DNA of 64,000 nt from Guyparkeria sp. SCN-R1 (GTDB lineage Bacteria > Pseudomonadota > Gammaproteobacteria > Halothiobacillales > Halothiobacillaceae). The notes beneath the pieces were generated by a model. That model did no database searches and was not told the origin of the DNA. It was given only the letters and a program-made list of their open reading frames with translations. The translations under genes were made by a program, and so were the position numbers. Within the stretch, counting starts at the first letter, position 1. Every line of letters starts with the position of its first letter. Location of the stretch: assembly GCF_003932495.1 (NCBI RefSeq), contig NZ_QZMT01000002.1, positions 105,881-169,880 on the forward strand, given 5' to 3'. Shown here piece by piece: positions 26,593-35,054 of the stretch.

Positions 26593-27228
26593 ATGACGCC
26601 CTCCTCCGACCGCAGGCAGGTGGTACTGATCCACGGGCTGTGGATGGGACGCTGGGCCATGTGGCCACTGGCACGTCGCCTGAAACAGTCCGGATTTGAT
26701 CCCCTCCTGTTCGGCTACCCCACCCGCGCCACCCCGGCGGCCAACGCCGAGCGACTCGCGCGCTGGCTGAACGAGCAACGCAGCCCACCCGGCCACTTCC
26801 TCGCCCACAGTCTGGGCGGCGTGGTCCTCGCCCACCTGTTCGCCCGCCACCCCGATAGCCGGCCGCCCGATGCACGCCTCGTGTTGCTTGGCTCACCCCT
26901 GGGGGGCAGCGCCGTCGCCCGTGGCCTGGCCCAATGGCGGCTCGGGCGCTGGCTGCTCGGCGGCAGCCTGGAGGCCGGGCTCGACGGCGACGTTCCGGCA
27001 TGGAACGCCCCCAACACCCTGATGCTGGCCGGCACCCGACCGGTCGGGCCAGGTCGTCTCGTCCCCGACGCGCTCGACTCGCCCAACGACGGCACGGTGG
27101 CCGTCGCCGAAACTGTGGCCTCCGAAATGGCCGGTCACCGCTGCCTGCCCGTGAATCACTTCGCACTGCTCTGGTCGGGGCGCGTGGCGAAGGTGGTGAT
27201 CGACCACCTCTCGTCAGGTGACCGGTGA
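26593..27228 (+). CDS. Alpha/beta-hydrolase (lipase/esterase-like)
   Basis: 211 residues. The fold is seen from VVLIHGLWMGRWAMWPLARRL (oxyanion-hole HG at the N-terminus) and the nucleophile elbow HFLAHSLGGVVL (Ser near residue 73). The likely catalytic Asp lies in SPNDGTVAV and the His in VNHFALLWS near the C-terminus, so a Ser-Asp-His triad is complete. It has no signal peptide. It starts 10 bp after the VIT gene, so co-transcription is likely. It is similar in outline to esterase/lipase EstA-like or PGAP1-like proteins; the substrate cannot be named. Confidence 0.8.
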   Translation: MTPSSDRRQVVLIHGLWMGRWAMWPLARRLKQSGFDPLLFGYPTRATPAANAERLARWLNEQRSPPGHFLAHSLGGVVLAHLFARHPDSRPPDARLVLLGSPLGGSAVARGLAQWRLGRWLLGGSLEAGLDGDVPAWNAPNTLMLAGTRPVGPGRLVPDALDSPNDGTVAVAETVASEMAGHRCLPVNHFALLWSGRVAKVVIDHLSSGDR

Positions 27229-27282
27229 CGGCCCCGGCGATCCCACACCGTCCCACAGCCAACCGATAACCGCGAGAACACG

Positions 27283-27310
27283 AAAAAGGCCGACCCCAGT
27301 GGAGTCGGCC
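27283..27310 (-). terminator. Terminator downstream of bacterioferritin
   Basis: On the reverse strand the hairpin GGCCGACTCC-ACTG-GGGTCGGCC is followed by TTTTTCG. It lies about 60 bp past the bfr stop. Its A-run side suggests it mainly ends reverse-strand transcription, but it also lies in the 3' flank of the forward hydrolase gene. Confidence 0.75.
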
Positions 27311-27371
27311 CATTTATGTGGCCACTTCGGGCGCCCCTGCGCCGACCGGCTTGGGCCGGCGGGGCCCGTCC

Positions 27372-27869
27372 TTACTCGCCGGTATTCGGCGTGTGGTAGG
27401 CGGCGAAGTAGTTCTGTTCGCCCATGCGATCGAGCAGCTCGAGCTGGGTCTGCAGCCAGTCGGCATGCCCTTCCTCGTCGATGAGGATTTCCTCGAACAA
27501 CTGGCGGGTGCCCACGTCCCCATCATTGGCGGCCTCACCGGCAGCCTTGCCGTAGAACTCGATCGAGGCGAGTTCTTCCTTCAGGTCGGCCTTGAACATC
27601 TCGGTCAGCGACGTGGAACGCTTGGTTGGCTTGGCCTCCGAGACCACCGGATCGCCATTGAGGAACAACATGCGATCGATGAACTTGCTGGCATGCCCCA
27701 GCTCTTCCTGGACCTCGCCGTTCATCTTGGTGGCCAGGCGATCCAACCCCCAGTCCTCGAGCACGTGGGCGTGCAGCAGGTACTGGTGGGTGGCGGTCAA
27801 TTCCATCGACAGCGCCTGCTGCAGGTTCTTGAGTGTCTTTTCGCCTTTCTTCGCCTTGGCTGCGCACAT
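27372..27869 (-). CDS. bfr: Bacterioferritin-type ferritin, probably without haem ligand
   Basis: 165 residues with the four-helix ferritin fold. Ferroxidase-site residues are recognisable: Glu in QALSMELTATHQY, the E-x2-H pattern in QEELGHASKF, Glu in LKEELASIEFY, and E-x2-H in LIDEEGHADWL. In E. coli Bfr the haem ligand Met52 lies in DEMKHADRYIERILFLEG; the aligned segment here (EELGHASKFIDRMLFLNG) has Leu at that place, so the subunit probably does not bind haem. The ATG at 27869 follows a GGAGGG ribosome-binding site. The gene lies 71 bp after mtfA and ends at a terminator. It stores iron and limits Fenton chemistry. Confidence 0.9.
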   Translation of the reverse strand: MCAAKAKKGEKTLKNLQQALSMELTATHQYLLHAHVLEDWGLDRLATKMNGEVQEELGHASKFIDRMLFLNGDPVVSEAKPTKRSTSLTEMFKADLKEELASIEFYGKAAGEAANDGDVGTRQLFEEILIDEEGHADWLQTQLELLDRMGEQNYFAAYHTPNTGE

Positions 27870-27940
27870 GAGTGGTAGCCCTCCATGATTTGGATGAAAA
27901 CCCTCTCCGGCAGTCGTTCCCGCCGGACCTGTGCAAGACC

Positions 27941-28750
27941 TTAGACGTCTGCAGCGATTTTGCCAGCCGAAAGGTCAGCGACGCGCGCCCGCGGGTCCTG
28001 GCCGTAGAAGCGTGAGAGATGCCCGTATAGCGCGGCATCGAAGTGCCACAACGCCTCGGGCAGCCGGAAAAAGTATTCGGAGAGCACGGCAAAGAACTCG
28101 GCCGGGTTGGTGGCCGCGTACGGGTCGATCGCCGGCTCATGCCCGGCGTCGATCTCCCGGTTGAGCCAGTCGAAGGCCGTCTGGAAGTCATGCGTCCAGC
28201 GGGCGCGGTCATGCCCCTTGCCCAGTGGCGGGAAGCCGTTTTCCGCGCCGTTGGCCCCGTCGATGAAATGGGCCACCTCGTGGATCACCACACTGGTCGC
28301 GTAATCCGGGTCGAGGCCGGCCTCGATATCCGCCCAGGAGAGCACCAGCGTGCCATGCGACCAGGCCTCGCCGGCGCGCAGGTCGCGCACGTGATGCACC
28401 ACCCCGTCCTCGTCGACCTCCTCGTGATCGACCTCGAAGGCATCCGCGTAGACCACGACCGACCGAATCCCCGCCAGCCAGTCCATCCCGAGTGAGAGCG
28501 CCGGCAGGCTCGCCAGCGCCGCGATCCGCAGCTGCATGGCGTCGGTGAGCTCGATCGCCCCGCCGGCGTAGAATGGCCGCCCGACGAGAAACCGCCCGGC
28601 CAGCGACCGCAGACGTTCGCACTCCTCGACCGACAGCACGGAGAGCTCCGGCTGCCCCCGGCAGACGCGTGTCCAGGCCGGGGCCGGTATCTCGATCGCT
28701 TGATGGGAGTGCCGGCCGAACAGGCCGAGAAGCCAGCGCCAGACCGTCAA
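27941..28750 (-). CDS. mtfA: MtfA-type zinc-dependent peptidase
   Basis: 269 residues, family M90/DUF980. The zincin motif HEVAHFID (about residues 158-165) is present, with a downstream Glu in NPAEFFAVLSEYFF (about 218-231) as the likely third zinc ligand. Family signatures: ITDAM-like LTDAMQLRIAALASLPAL, VVYADAF and the WSHGTLVLSWADI block. E. coli MtfA binds the repressor Mlc and influences glucose PTS genes; that partner is not evident here. It begins with TTG at 28748-28750, forming a TTGA overlap with the SPP stop, so translation is coupled to the sucrose genes. Membrane or signal segments are not evident. Confidence 0.88.
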   Translation of the reverse strand: MTVWRWLLGLFGRHSHQAIEIPAPAWTRVCRGQPELSVLSVEECERLRSLAGRFLVGRPFYAGGAIELTDAMQLRIAALASLPALSLGMDWLAGIRSVVVYADAFEVDHEEVDEDGVVHHVRDLRAGEAWSHGTLVLSWADIEAGLDPDYATSVVIHEVAHFIDGANGAENGFPPLGKGHDRARWTHDFQTAFDWLNREIDAGHEPAIDPYAATNPAEFFAVLSEYFFRLPEALWHFDAALYGHLSRFYGQDPRARVADLSAGKIAADV

Positions 28751-29640
28751 CTCGCCCCCCCGCTGGAATCCACCGCCAGCGTCATGTACTCACGGGTCTC
28801 TGGCAGGTAGTGCACCAACCCCTCGAGCACGCCGGCGGCGTAATTGCCGTTCATGCCGAACAGCCCGCCCTGGGCGAGGTAGAGCGTGCCCTCCAGCGCG
28901 CCGGCACGCACCAGTTCGCGGGCACGCGCCTTGACCGCCGGTTCGGCGTTGGCGACCAGCGTCCCGTTGATGTGGCTGCCGAGGGCGTGGAGGTCGTTGC
29001 CCGAATCGCCAGCGAACATCGCCCGGCATTCGTCGAAGGCCAGATGCTGGATGAGAAATTCGATCGCGTGCAGCTTGCTCGCTCCGGTGGGCAACACGTC
29101 GAGCAGCAGCACGTCGGCCGCCTCGTCGAGCGACCAGACCAGTCGTGCGTCGACCCCGTTTCGCCATAGCCGGCCGTGCAGTTCGGCATCGAGCACCTCC
29201 TGGTTCGCCTGCCGGTCGACGTAATAGCTCGCCTTGAACGCCCCCTGCTTGGCCGGCTCCTGGGGACGGATGGCGGAAATGTCGGCGAACATGTCGGTGA
29301 CATCGTCGTGGGTCAGTCCGTTCCAGTCCGGCGCGATCTGATCGGTCCAGGCTGGCCAGCGAATCCAGTCGCCATCTTCATGCCCCGTCTGCGAGCGCGG
29401 CGCGTAGATGGTAGTGCCGACGTCACCGATGATGTAGTCCGGCTGCGGCAGCGACCACTCGTCGATGCCCTCGAGCACCAGTTGGAGATCCCGCCCGGAC
29501 ACGAACACCAACTGGACCGCCGGATGGGCACAGAAGCGGGCCAGGCGCGGCCGGGCCTCGGCCGATTCCTCGGCCCGACCGTTGGGGATCAGCGTGCGGT
29601 CGAGATCACAACACAGCAGGATCGGCGCCAGCTTGCTCAT
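28747..29640 (-). CDS. Sucrose-6-phosphate phosphatase
   Basis: 297 residues, HAD superfamily type IIB. Motif I is CCDLDRTLIPN (nucleophile and acid Asp, about residues 11-14), motif II VFVSGRD (about 45-51), motif IV GDSGNDLHAL (about 215-224), and the substrate Lys lies in PTGASKLHAI. It dephosphorylates sucrose-6F-phosphate to sucrose. It starts at the ATG at 29640, which overlaps the SPS stop by 4 bp (ATGA), and its own stop overlaps mtfA by 4 bp. The long upstream open frame is antisense to SPS and not coding. The neighbour SPS supplies its substrate, which makes the functional call firm. Confidence 0.92.
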   Translation of the reverse strand: MSKLAPILLCCDLDRTLIPNGRAEESAEARPRLARFCAHPAVQLVFVSGRDLQLVLEGIDEWSLPQPDYIIGDVGTTIYAPRSQTGHEDGDWIRWPAWTDQIAPDWNGLTHDDVTDMFADISAIRPQEPAKQGAFKASYYVDRQANQEVLDAELHGRLWRNGVDARLVWSLDEAADVLLLDVLPTGASKLHAIEFLIQHLAFDECRAMFAGDSGNDLHALGSHINGTLVANAEPAVKARARELVRAGALEGTLYLAQGGLFGMNGNYAAGVLEGLVHYLPETREYMTLAVDSSGGAS

Positions 29641-31823
29641 GACGCCTCTCCATCGGCAACCCGCCGCTCCTCGGGCAAGGCACAGGCACCGAAGAAGTCG
29701 TAGTGATCGATGGCCTCGAGCACGCCCGTGGGTCCATGTCCCCGGGTGAAGATCACGCGATCGAGGTCCGTCAGGCCCGGCAGTTCGCCCACGCCGTCGG
29801 GCGTGACCACCGCGCCGAGTGGATTGCCTCGCAGCATGTCCTCGTCGGTCGCCACGCCACCGGCCACCAGCAGGTGGTCGAGCGCAATGCCCCACTGCGT
29901 GGCGAAATAGCGCAGCGCGAAGCCCTTGGAGGCGCGCACCGGCATGGCCAGCAGTTCGTTGCGCGACAGGCGCACCAGGTTGGCGTGGATGTCGAGTTGA
30001 TGCAGCTCGTTTTCCAGCGCCTCGAAGCCCGGGAAGGCATCGGTGTCCGCAATGAAGGCATGCACGGCATGCACCCCCTGCACCGCCCGGGAACGCAGTT
30101 CCACGCCGGGCGTCCGGGCTAACAGGTTATAGACGCGGTCCGGTTGCCAGGCATAGCCGATATGGCGACTCCAGCCCTCGTCGCGCGACTGGCGCGGACC
30201 GTAGTGGATCTGCGTGCCGCCCCGGGTGATCAGCACGTCTGGTGTGGGCACGCCCAACTCCTTGAGCGCGCTGAGCACCTCGCGGCGCGGTCGGTCGGAG
30301 ACCACCGCAAAGCCGGCCTGCCGGCGATGGGCGCGCAATGTCTCGACCAGCCTCCGGCGCGTGCCGGCATCAGTGGAATCGCCCAGCGCCGCCAACTCGA
30401 CCACCAGCGCCCGGTCGACCTGGGTGAGCACATGATCCGGCAGGCTGGGACGCACCGCGCGACGCTCGCCCTCGAACAGGCTGGCCACGCGGGCGAGGTA
30501 GCTCTCGACGTGGGCATCCCAGGCGTAGCATTCACGCACGCGCCGGATGCCGTTCTGCGAGTAGCGCCGCCAACGTTCGCGATCCTCGAGCAGGGCGGTG
30601 ATCCGCTCCCCGATGCCGTCGGCATCCAGCGGGTCGATCAGCTCGCCGTTCTCGCAGGCGGCGATGATGTCGCGCGGCCCGCCGTCCTCGGTGGCCAGGA
30701 TCGGCGCGCCGGCGGCGGCCGCCTCGATCAGGGTCAGGCCGAACGGCTCGGTCAGCGCCGGGTTGATGAACACACCGCCGCTGCGGGTGACCAGCCGGTA
30801 GAGATCGGGCACGTCGTCGGACTGATGGTGACGCGGATAGGCGGCCACCCCGTAGAGGTCGTGGTAGTCGATCAGCAACAGGATATCGGTGAGCACCTTG
30901 CGCGGCCCGGCGTCCATGTCGCGGATGTCGTCGCGGTTGCCGGCAATGATCACCAGGTTAGCCTGCTCGCGCAGCGTGGGATGCGCGCCGAACGCCTCGA
31001 TCAGGGTGGCAATGTTCTTGCGCTCGTCGGGACGCGACAGCGCCAACACCATCGGTCGCTCGGGCTCGCGCAGGAAGCGACGCAGCTCGGCGCAGATCGC
31101 TGGTGCGAACTGCTCCGGCGGCGGGGAAAAGCGCTCGAGGTTCACGCCCGGCGGGATCACCGTCATCTTCTCGGGATCGGTCCAGTCGTAAAGCCCGTAC
31201 TGCTCCTCGATCTCCTGCCCGGTGCTGACCACCACCATGTCCGCGGCGAGCAGCACCTCCTCCTCGGCACGGATGCGGGTGGACATGGCGTAGGTCGACT
31301 CGATCGTCTCGCTGCTCTCGCCTCGCGCCAGCAGGCGGCGGCGCTTGACGCGGCCCAAGGAATGGCCGGTGTGGGCCAACGGCACACCCAGGTGATGGGC
31401 CAGCCGCACGCCGACGTAACCGGCATCGGCGTAGTGGCTGTGGATCAATGTCGGCGTCCAGCCGAGCCGATCGATATGCGCCAGCGCGCCGTCGACAAAG
31501 CAGTTGAGGTAGTCCCAGAGCCGCTCCTTGGGCAGGTACTCCTCGGGACCGGCATCGATACGGATGATGTGGGCGTTGTCACCGAGCTCTTCCTCGGGCT
31601 GGGCATAGTCGGCATCCACGCGCGGGTCGATCACCCGCCGGGTGAACAGGTCGACGCGGGCCACCTCGGGACGGCGCGCCAGCGCGCGGGCCAGTTCGAC
31701 TACGTAGAGGGTCTGCCCGCCAGTATCGGCATCTCGACCTAATTCCAGGTTGTACCCACGAATCAGCCCATGCACGCTGATCAAACAGATGTACAGCCCG
31801 TCGCGACCTCCCACCATAGCCAT
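29637..31823 (-). CDS. Sucrose-phosphate synthase with degenerate phosphatase-like domain
   Basis: 728 residues. It joins UDP- or ADP-glucose to fructose-6-phosphate. The GT4 glucosyltransferase domain covers about 1-460: SVHGLIRG, GRDADTGGQTLYVVELARAL, HSHYADAGYVG, GHSLGRVKRRRLL, and the nucleotide site (LALSRPDERKNI, then ALTEPFGLTLIEAAAAGAPILAT). The C-terminal domain (about 480-728) resembles a HAD phosphatase but lacks the DxD nucleophile motif (VDRALVVELAALGD), as in plant-type SPS; it still has VVSDRPRREV and a GGTQIHYG block. The ATG at 31823 is chosen for its GAGGGGAG ribosome-binding site; an ATG 7 codons upstream is in frame. It follows the GH100 gene by 31 bp. Confidence 0.93.
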   Translation of the reverse strand: MAMVGGRDGLYICLISVHGLIRGYNLELGRDADTGGQTLYVVELARALARRPEVARVDLFTRRVIDPRVDADYAQPEEELGDNAHIIRIDAGPEEYLPKERLWDYLNCFVDGALAHIDRLGWTPTLIHSHYADAGYVGVRLAHHLGVPLAHTGHSLGRVKRRRLLARGESSETIESTYAMSTRIRAEEEVLLAADMVVVSTGQEIEEQYGLYDWTDPEKMTVIPPGVNLERFSPPPEQFAPAICAELRRFLREPERPMVLALSRPDERKNIATLIEAFGAHPTLREQANLVIIAGNRDDIRDMDAGPRKVLTDILLLIDYHDLYGVAAYPRHHQSDDVPDLYRLVTRSGGVFINPALTEPFGLTLIEAAAAGAPILATEDGGPRDIIAACENGELIDPLDADGIGERITALLEDRERWRRYSQNGIRRVRECYAWDAHVESYLARVASLFEGERRAVRPSLPDHVLTQVDRALVVELAALGDSTDAGTRRRLVETLRAHRRQAGFAVVSDRPRREVLSALKELGVPTPDVLITRGGTQIHYGPRQSRDEGWSRHIGYAWQPDRVYNLLARTPGVELRSRAVQGVHAVHAFIADTDAFPGFEALENELHQLDIHANLVRLSRNELLAMPVRASKGFALRYFATQWGIALDHLLVAGGVATDEDMLRGNPLGAVVTPDGVGELPGLTDLDRVIFTRGHGPTGVLEAIDHYDFFGACALPEERRVADGEAS

Positions 31824-31854
31824 GGCATCGCTCCCCTCCCTCATCTGACCCTAT

Positions 31855-33330
31855 TTAACCGCCGCGCCCGTCGCCGGGGGCACTGTTTTCATCCTCGGAC
31901 AGCCCCAGCTCGACCAAGTTCTCGGGGTTGGCCAGCAGGTGACGGGCCAACAGCAGCCCGGTCGCGCTCCAGACCTGGTGCAGATTGGCCCGACGACCGA
32001 TCAGGCGGCCGTGCCGACCGTCGTAATATTCAGGCCAGCTGTCGGCCATCAGGCGCCGCTCGGCGACGCGGAAGGCCCGCTCGCCCAGGTCCTGGCGATC
32101 GACGGCCAGTGCCGCGGCCACCATCGGCCAGATCAGCACCGGCCAGTTGCCGCCGTTGTGATACGACCAGGGCACGTTCTTCGGGTCCGACCCGGTCATC
32201 AGGCGCCACTCGGCCCCGCGCGCCGGGGGATAGACCAGCTTGACCGGCATCTGCCCGACCAGGTCGTCCCAGCGCTCGGTGACGGTGTGCATCAGCAGAC
32301 CGCCCTGCTCCGCGGTCGCCAGTCCGGTGGTCGTGGCGAGGAAATTGCCCTGAGAGAAAAAGCGGAAATCGATCCGCCCCGGGCCGAGATTGCCGACGAA
32401 GTAACCGCCGTCGTCCGGCAGCCAGTCGGCCACCCACTCGGGAATCGACTCGGGATAGATATTGAAGACGTTGTCGACATCAACGCCGAACTTCTCGGTG
32501 GAAAAGCGGTGCACCTCGTTGAGCACGTCCAGATCCAGCCAGTAGTAGCGGCGCACGTAATCGCGCAGCACGTCGCGACGGCGACGGGCCAGGTCGATCA
32601 GCCAGTGGCTGCCCTCGTCGACGGTCAGCAGGTCGGCGGCCCGCAGGGTCATGTCGAACAGCGCCTGGATCTCGAGCGGGTGGCCATTGACGCCCATGCG
32701 GCGATCGACCATAAACGAGCCGTCCGGCACCAGCAGGGTCGGGAATACCTCGAAGCGGCTCTGCAGGCAGAGGCTCAAGATCATGCGCAGGCCGCGCTGG
32801 ACCTCCGGGGTGTGGGCAAACGCCGTGTCGCCGGTGTAGCGCACGTAGGCACGCAGCAGCACCGCCCACCACATCATCGAGTCGACCGGGGCGACCCGAC
32901 CGATGGCGCGATCACCGAAGTCGGCCGAAAGCTGCTCGCTGCCGTCGTCGAGGGTGATGACGCGGAACGAGGCCGGCAGCACGCCCGGCGCGACCTGCTG
33001 CCCTTCAAGCTCCTCCTGCTGGCCACGCATGCGCAGGATCAGGGCGAGAAACTCGCGCACCACGTCCGAGCGTCCTTCCAGCAGCATCAGGAACGCCGCC
33101 GAGACAAAATCCCGCACGAAGCAGTCACGGTAATTCTCGGCCGGGGCACGCGGGTCGAGGCTCGCCATCGTGCCGACCGGATGACCCTGGTAGCGGATCA
33201 CCGCGTCATCGAGCAGGCGATAGGCATCGGCAAGCACGGCCGACTCGTCGGCGAACCGCGGTTGGGCGAAGCAATGACGCGAGGCGTGCAGCGGTTCGGT
33301 GGCACGACTCGTGGACGGACGCTCGTTCAT
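31855..33330 (-). CDS. GH100 alkaline/neutral invertase-like glycoside hydrolase
   Basis: 491 residues; an (alpha/alpha)6-barrel enzyme that hydrolyses sucrose to glucose and fructose. Family signatures: ENYRDCFVRDFVSAAFLMLLEGR (about 64-86), IGRVAPVDSMMWWAVLLRAY (about 143-162, with the catalytic Asp), DGSFMVDRRMGVNGHPLEIQALF (about 204-226), and the EYYDGR block near the C-terminus. No signal peptide, so it acts in the cytoplasm. First gene of the operon, upstream of SPS and SPP on the same strand. Co-location of synthesis and cleavage suggests control of an intracellular sucrose pool. Sucrose specificity is family-based. Confidence 0.9.
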   Translation of the reverse strand: MNERPSTSRATEPLHASRHCFAQPRFADESAVLADAYRLLDDAVIRYQGHPVGTMASLDPRAPAENYRDCFVRDFVSAAFLMLLEGRSDVVREFLALILRMRGQQEELEGQQVAPGVLPASFRVITLDDGSEQLSADFGDRAIGRVAPVDSMMWWAVLLRAYVRYTGDTAFAHTPEVQRGLRMILSLCLQSRFEVFPTLLVPDGSFMVDRRMGVNGHPLEIQALFDMTLRAADLLTVDEGSHWLIDLARRRRDVLRDYVRRYYWLDLDVLNEVHRFSTEKFGVDVDNVFNIYPESIPEWVADWLPDDGGYFVGNLGPGRIDFRFFSQGNFLATTTGLATAEQGGLLMHTVTERWDDLVGQMPVKLVYPPARGAEWRLMTGSDPKNVPWSYHNGGNWPVLIWPMVAAALAVDRQDLGERAFRVAERRLMADSWPEYYDGRHGRLIGRRANLHQVWSATGLLLARHLLANPENLVELGLSEDENSAPGDGRGG

Positions 33331-33463
33331 CCGGGGTCCTTCGCTGGTGTCGAAGTGGCAGGGGCGGCGGGCTCGACATGTCGCCGAGTGCCGACCGGGG
33401 TCACTTAAAACTTAGCACAGCCAATCGAGGCGGTAACTCGCACCGGCGGCGGTGCCGGTCGAA

Positions 33464-34042
33464 TCAGGGGGCAGGCAGGATATCGAGATCGACCGGGCGG
33501 TCGACATCGCGCACCACGCCGGCGTGCTCCCACTCGATCGACCGCCCCGCCGCGGCCGGGAACCCCGACTCGCCCAGTTCGGCCAGCCACCGGGCCGGGC
33601 AAGCGACCGGGTGCCCGGGATCGCCGCGATAGACCGGACGAACGGGCAACCCGGTCTCGAGCATCGCCGCCCCCAGGCGACGGGCATCGACGGGGCGGAT
33701 GGCCGGCATGTCGCCGAGGAAGACCAGCACGCCACGCAGGGCGGAATCGTCCTTCAGGGCATCGAGCCCGCAACGCCGGCTGAATGCCAGACCCCGGTGC
33801 GCCTCTGGACAGATCACCGGCTCGGCCGGTAGTCGCTCCAGCAATTCGTCCAGCGCGGGATCGAGCCGCTCGACGACCACCAGCACGCGCTCGCAGGCCG
33901 CCCGCGCCGTGCGCAGCACGTGGGCGAGCAGCGGCTCGCCCTGCCAGGACGCCCAGCGCTTGTCGGCACCAAAGCGTTGCGCCCGCCCGGCGGCGAGCAC
34001 CACGCCCGCCACCCCGGGAAGCGGTGGCTGGTCAGCCGGCAT
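33464..34042 (-). CDS. MocA-like molybdenum cofactor nucleotidyltransferase
   Basis: 192 residues of the MobA/MocA NTP-transferase family, which attach CMP or GMP to molybdopterin. The nucleotide-binding signature is GVVLAAGRAQRFGADKRW (about 11-28), followed by VFLGDMPAIRP (the metal-binding Asp, about 109-119). The CTP-linked form (MocA, acting with xanthine-dehydrogenase family enzymes) is most likely given the XdhC neighbour. The start is ATG 34040-34042 (MPADQPPLPG), 11 bp inside the end of the xdhC gene, so they are translationally coupled. The frame continues upstream through xdhC but is not coding there. Confidence 0.85.
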   Translation of the reverse strand: MPADQPPLPGVAGVVLAAGRAQRFGADKRWASWQGEPLLAHVLRTARAACERVLVVVERLDPALDELLERLPAEPVICPEAHRGLAFSRRCGLDALKDDSALRGVLVFLGDMPAIRPVDARRLGAAMLETGLPVRPVYRGDPGHPVACPARWLAELGESGFPAAAGRSIEWEHAGVVRDVDRPVDLDILPAP

Positions 34043-35054
34043 CGAGTGCGTGACGTGCGGCAGGCTGCCTCGCGGCGGCCCGCTGGCGCTCGAGATGACG
34101 CGCCGCGACCAGCTCGGCGGCCATCGACACGGCGATCTCCGCCGGGGTATGCGAGCCGATATCGAGCCCCGCCGGCGCCCGCAGCCGCCCGGTATCGATG
34201 CCAAGGGCCGCCAGCCGGTCGCGACGCGCACGACTGGTGGATGCACCGCCCATGGCGGCGACGTGGAAGGCCGGCGACTCGAGCGCATCCATCAGCGCGA
34301 GATCATCCAGCCGCGGGTCGTGCGCCACGGCCACCACTGCCGTGCGCGCATCCAGCCCGGTCGCAGCAAAGAACCGCTCGGGTGCCTCGCGGTGCAGCGT
34401 CACCCCGGGTATGGACCAATGGGCATGTGGTCGCGGGTCGCAGACATCCACCTCGAAGCCCAGCGAGAGGGCCTGGGGCGCGAGGGCCTCGGCCACCGGC
34501 CCGGTGCCGATGATCGCCAACCGCCACGCCGGGCCGAAGGGCACGGCCAGGGCGCGCTCGCCACGACTGGGCGATTCCGGCACCACACCATCGATCGGGT
34601 GAAAGTCCACCCGGCCGGTGGCCAGATCGACCTCACGCCAGACCGCCTCGCGACGGGAAACAGCCGCCAGTGCCGGACGCAGATCGGCGGATCGGCGCGG
34701 CCACTCGACCAGCACCGACAGGGTGCCGCCACACGGCAGACCCGGGTGAGTGGTGCCATCGAAATGCCGCTCGACCGGCCTGCCACAACGCGCCTGATCT
34801 GGGTGAGCGGCGAGCCAGTCGAGCAGGTCGTCCTCGACGCAGCCGCCGGAGACCGATCCGGCCTGCCTTGGGATCCCCTCGGGCTGCGGGCCGGCCGGGT
34901 CGACGATCACCCACAGCGAGCCGGGGCGACGAGGTGCCGACCCGTAGGTCTCGAGCACCGTGATCAATGCTACCTCGCGGCCGGCGTCGAGCGCCTCGAC
35001 CGCCAGGGTCAGTGCCGCCTGGCGATCGTTTGCCGCGGCCGGGGACGGGGTCAC
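34032..35054 (-). CDS. xdhC: XdhC-family molybdenum cofactor maturation protein
   Basis: 340 residues. XdhC proteins bind Moco, promote its sulfuration and insert it into xanthine-dehydrogenase-family enzymes. The N-terminal XdhC/CoxI domain is visible (ALITVLETYGSAPRRPGSLWVIV, then GSVSGGCVEDDLLDWL with the conserved Cys, about 68-80), as is the C-terminal Rossmann-like domain (LAIIGTGPVAEALAPQALSLGFEVDVCDPRP). The start is GTG at 35052-35054 in a GTGA overlap with the preceding subunit's stop. A long open frame upstream in the same register is noncoding. Its order after the large subunit gene is the classical one. Confidence 0.9.
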   Translation of the reverse strand: MTPSPAAANDRQAALTLAVEALDAGREVALITVLETYGSAPRRPGSLWVIVDPAGPQPEGIPRQAGSVSGGCVEDDLLDWLAAHPDQARCGRPVERHFDGTTHPGLPCGGTLSVLVEWPRRSADLRPALAAVSRREAVWREVDLATGRVDFHPIDGVVPESPSRGERALAVPFGPAWRLAIIGTGPVAEALAPQALSLGFEVDVCDPRPHAHWSIPGVTLHREAPERFFAATGLDARTAVVAVAHDPRLDDLALMDALESPAFHVAAMGGASTSRARRDRLAALGIDTGRLRAPAGLDIGSHTPAEIAVSMAAELVAARHLERQRAAARQPAARHALDAG

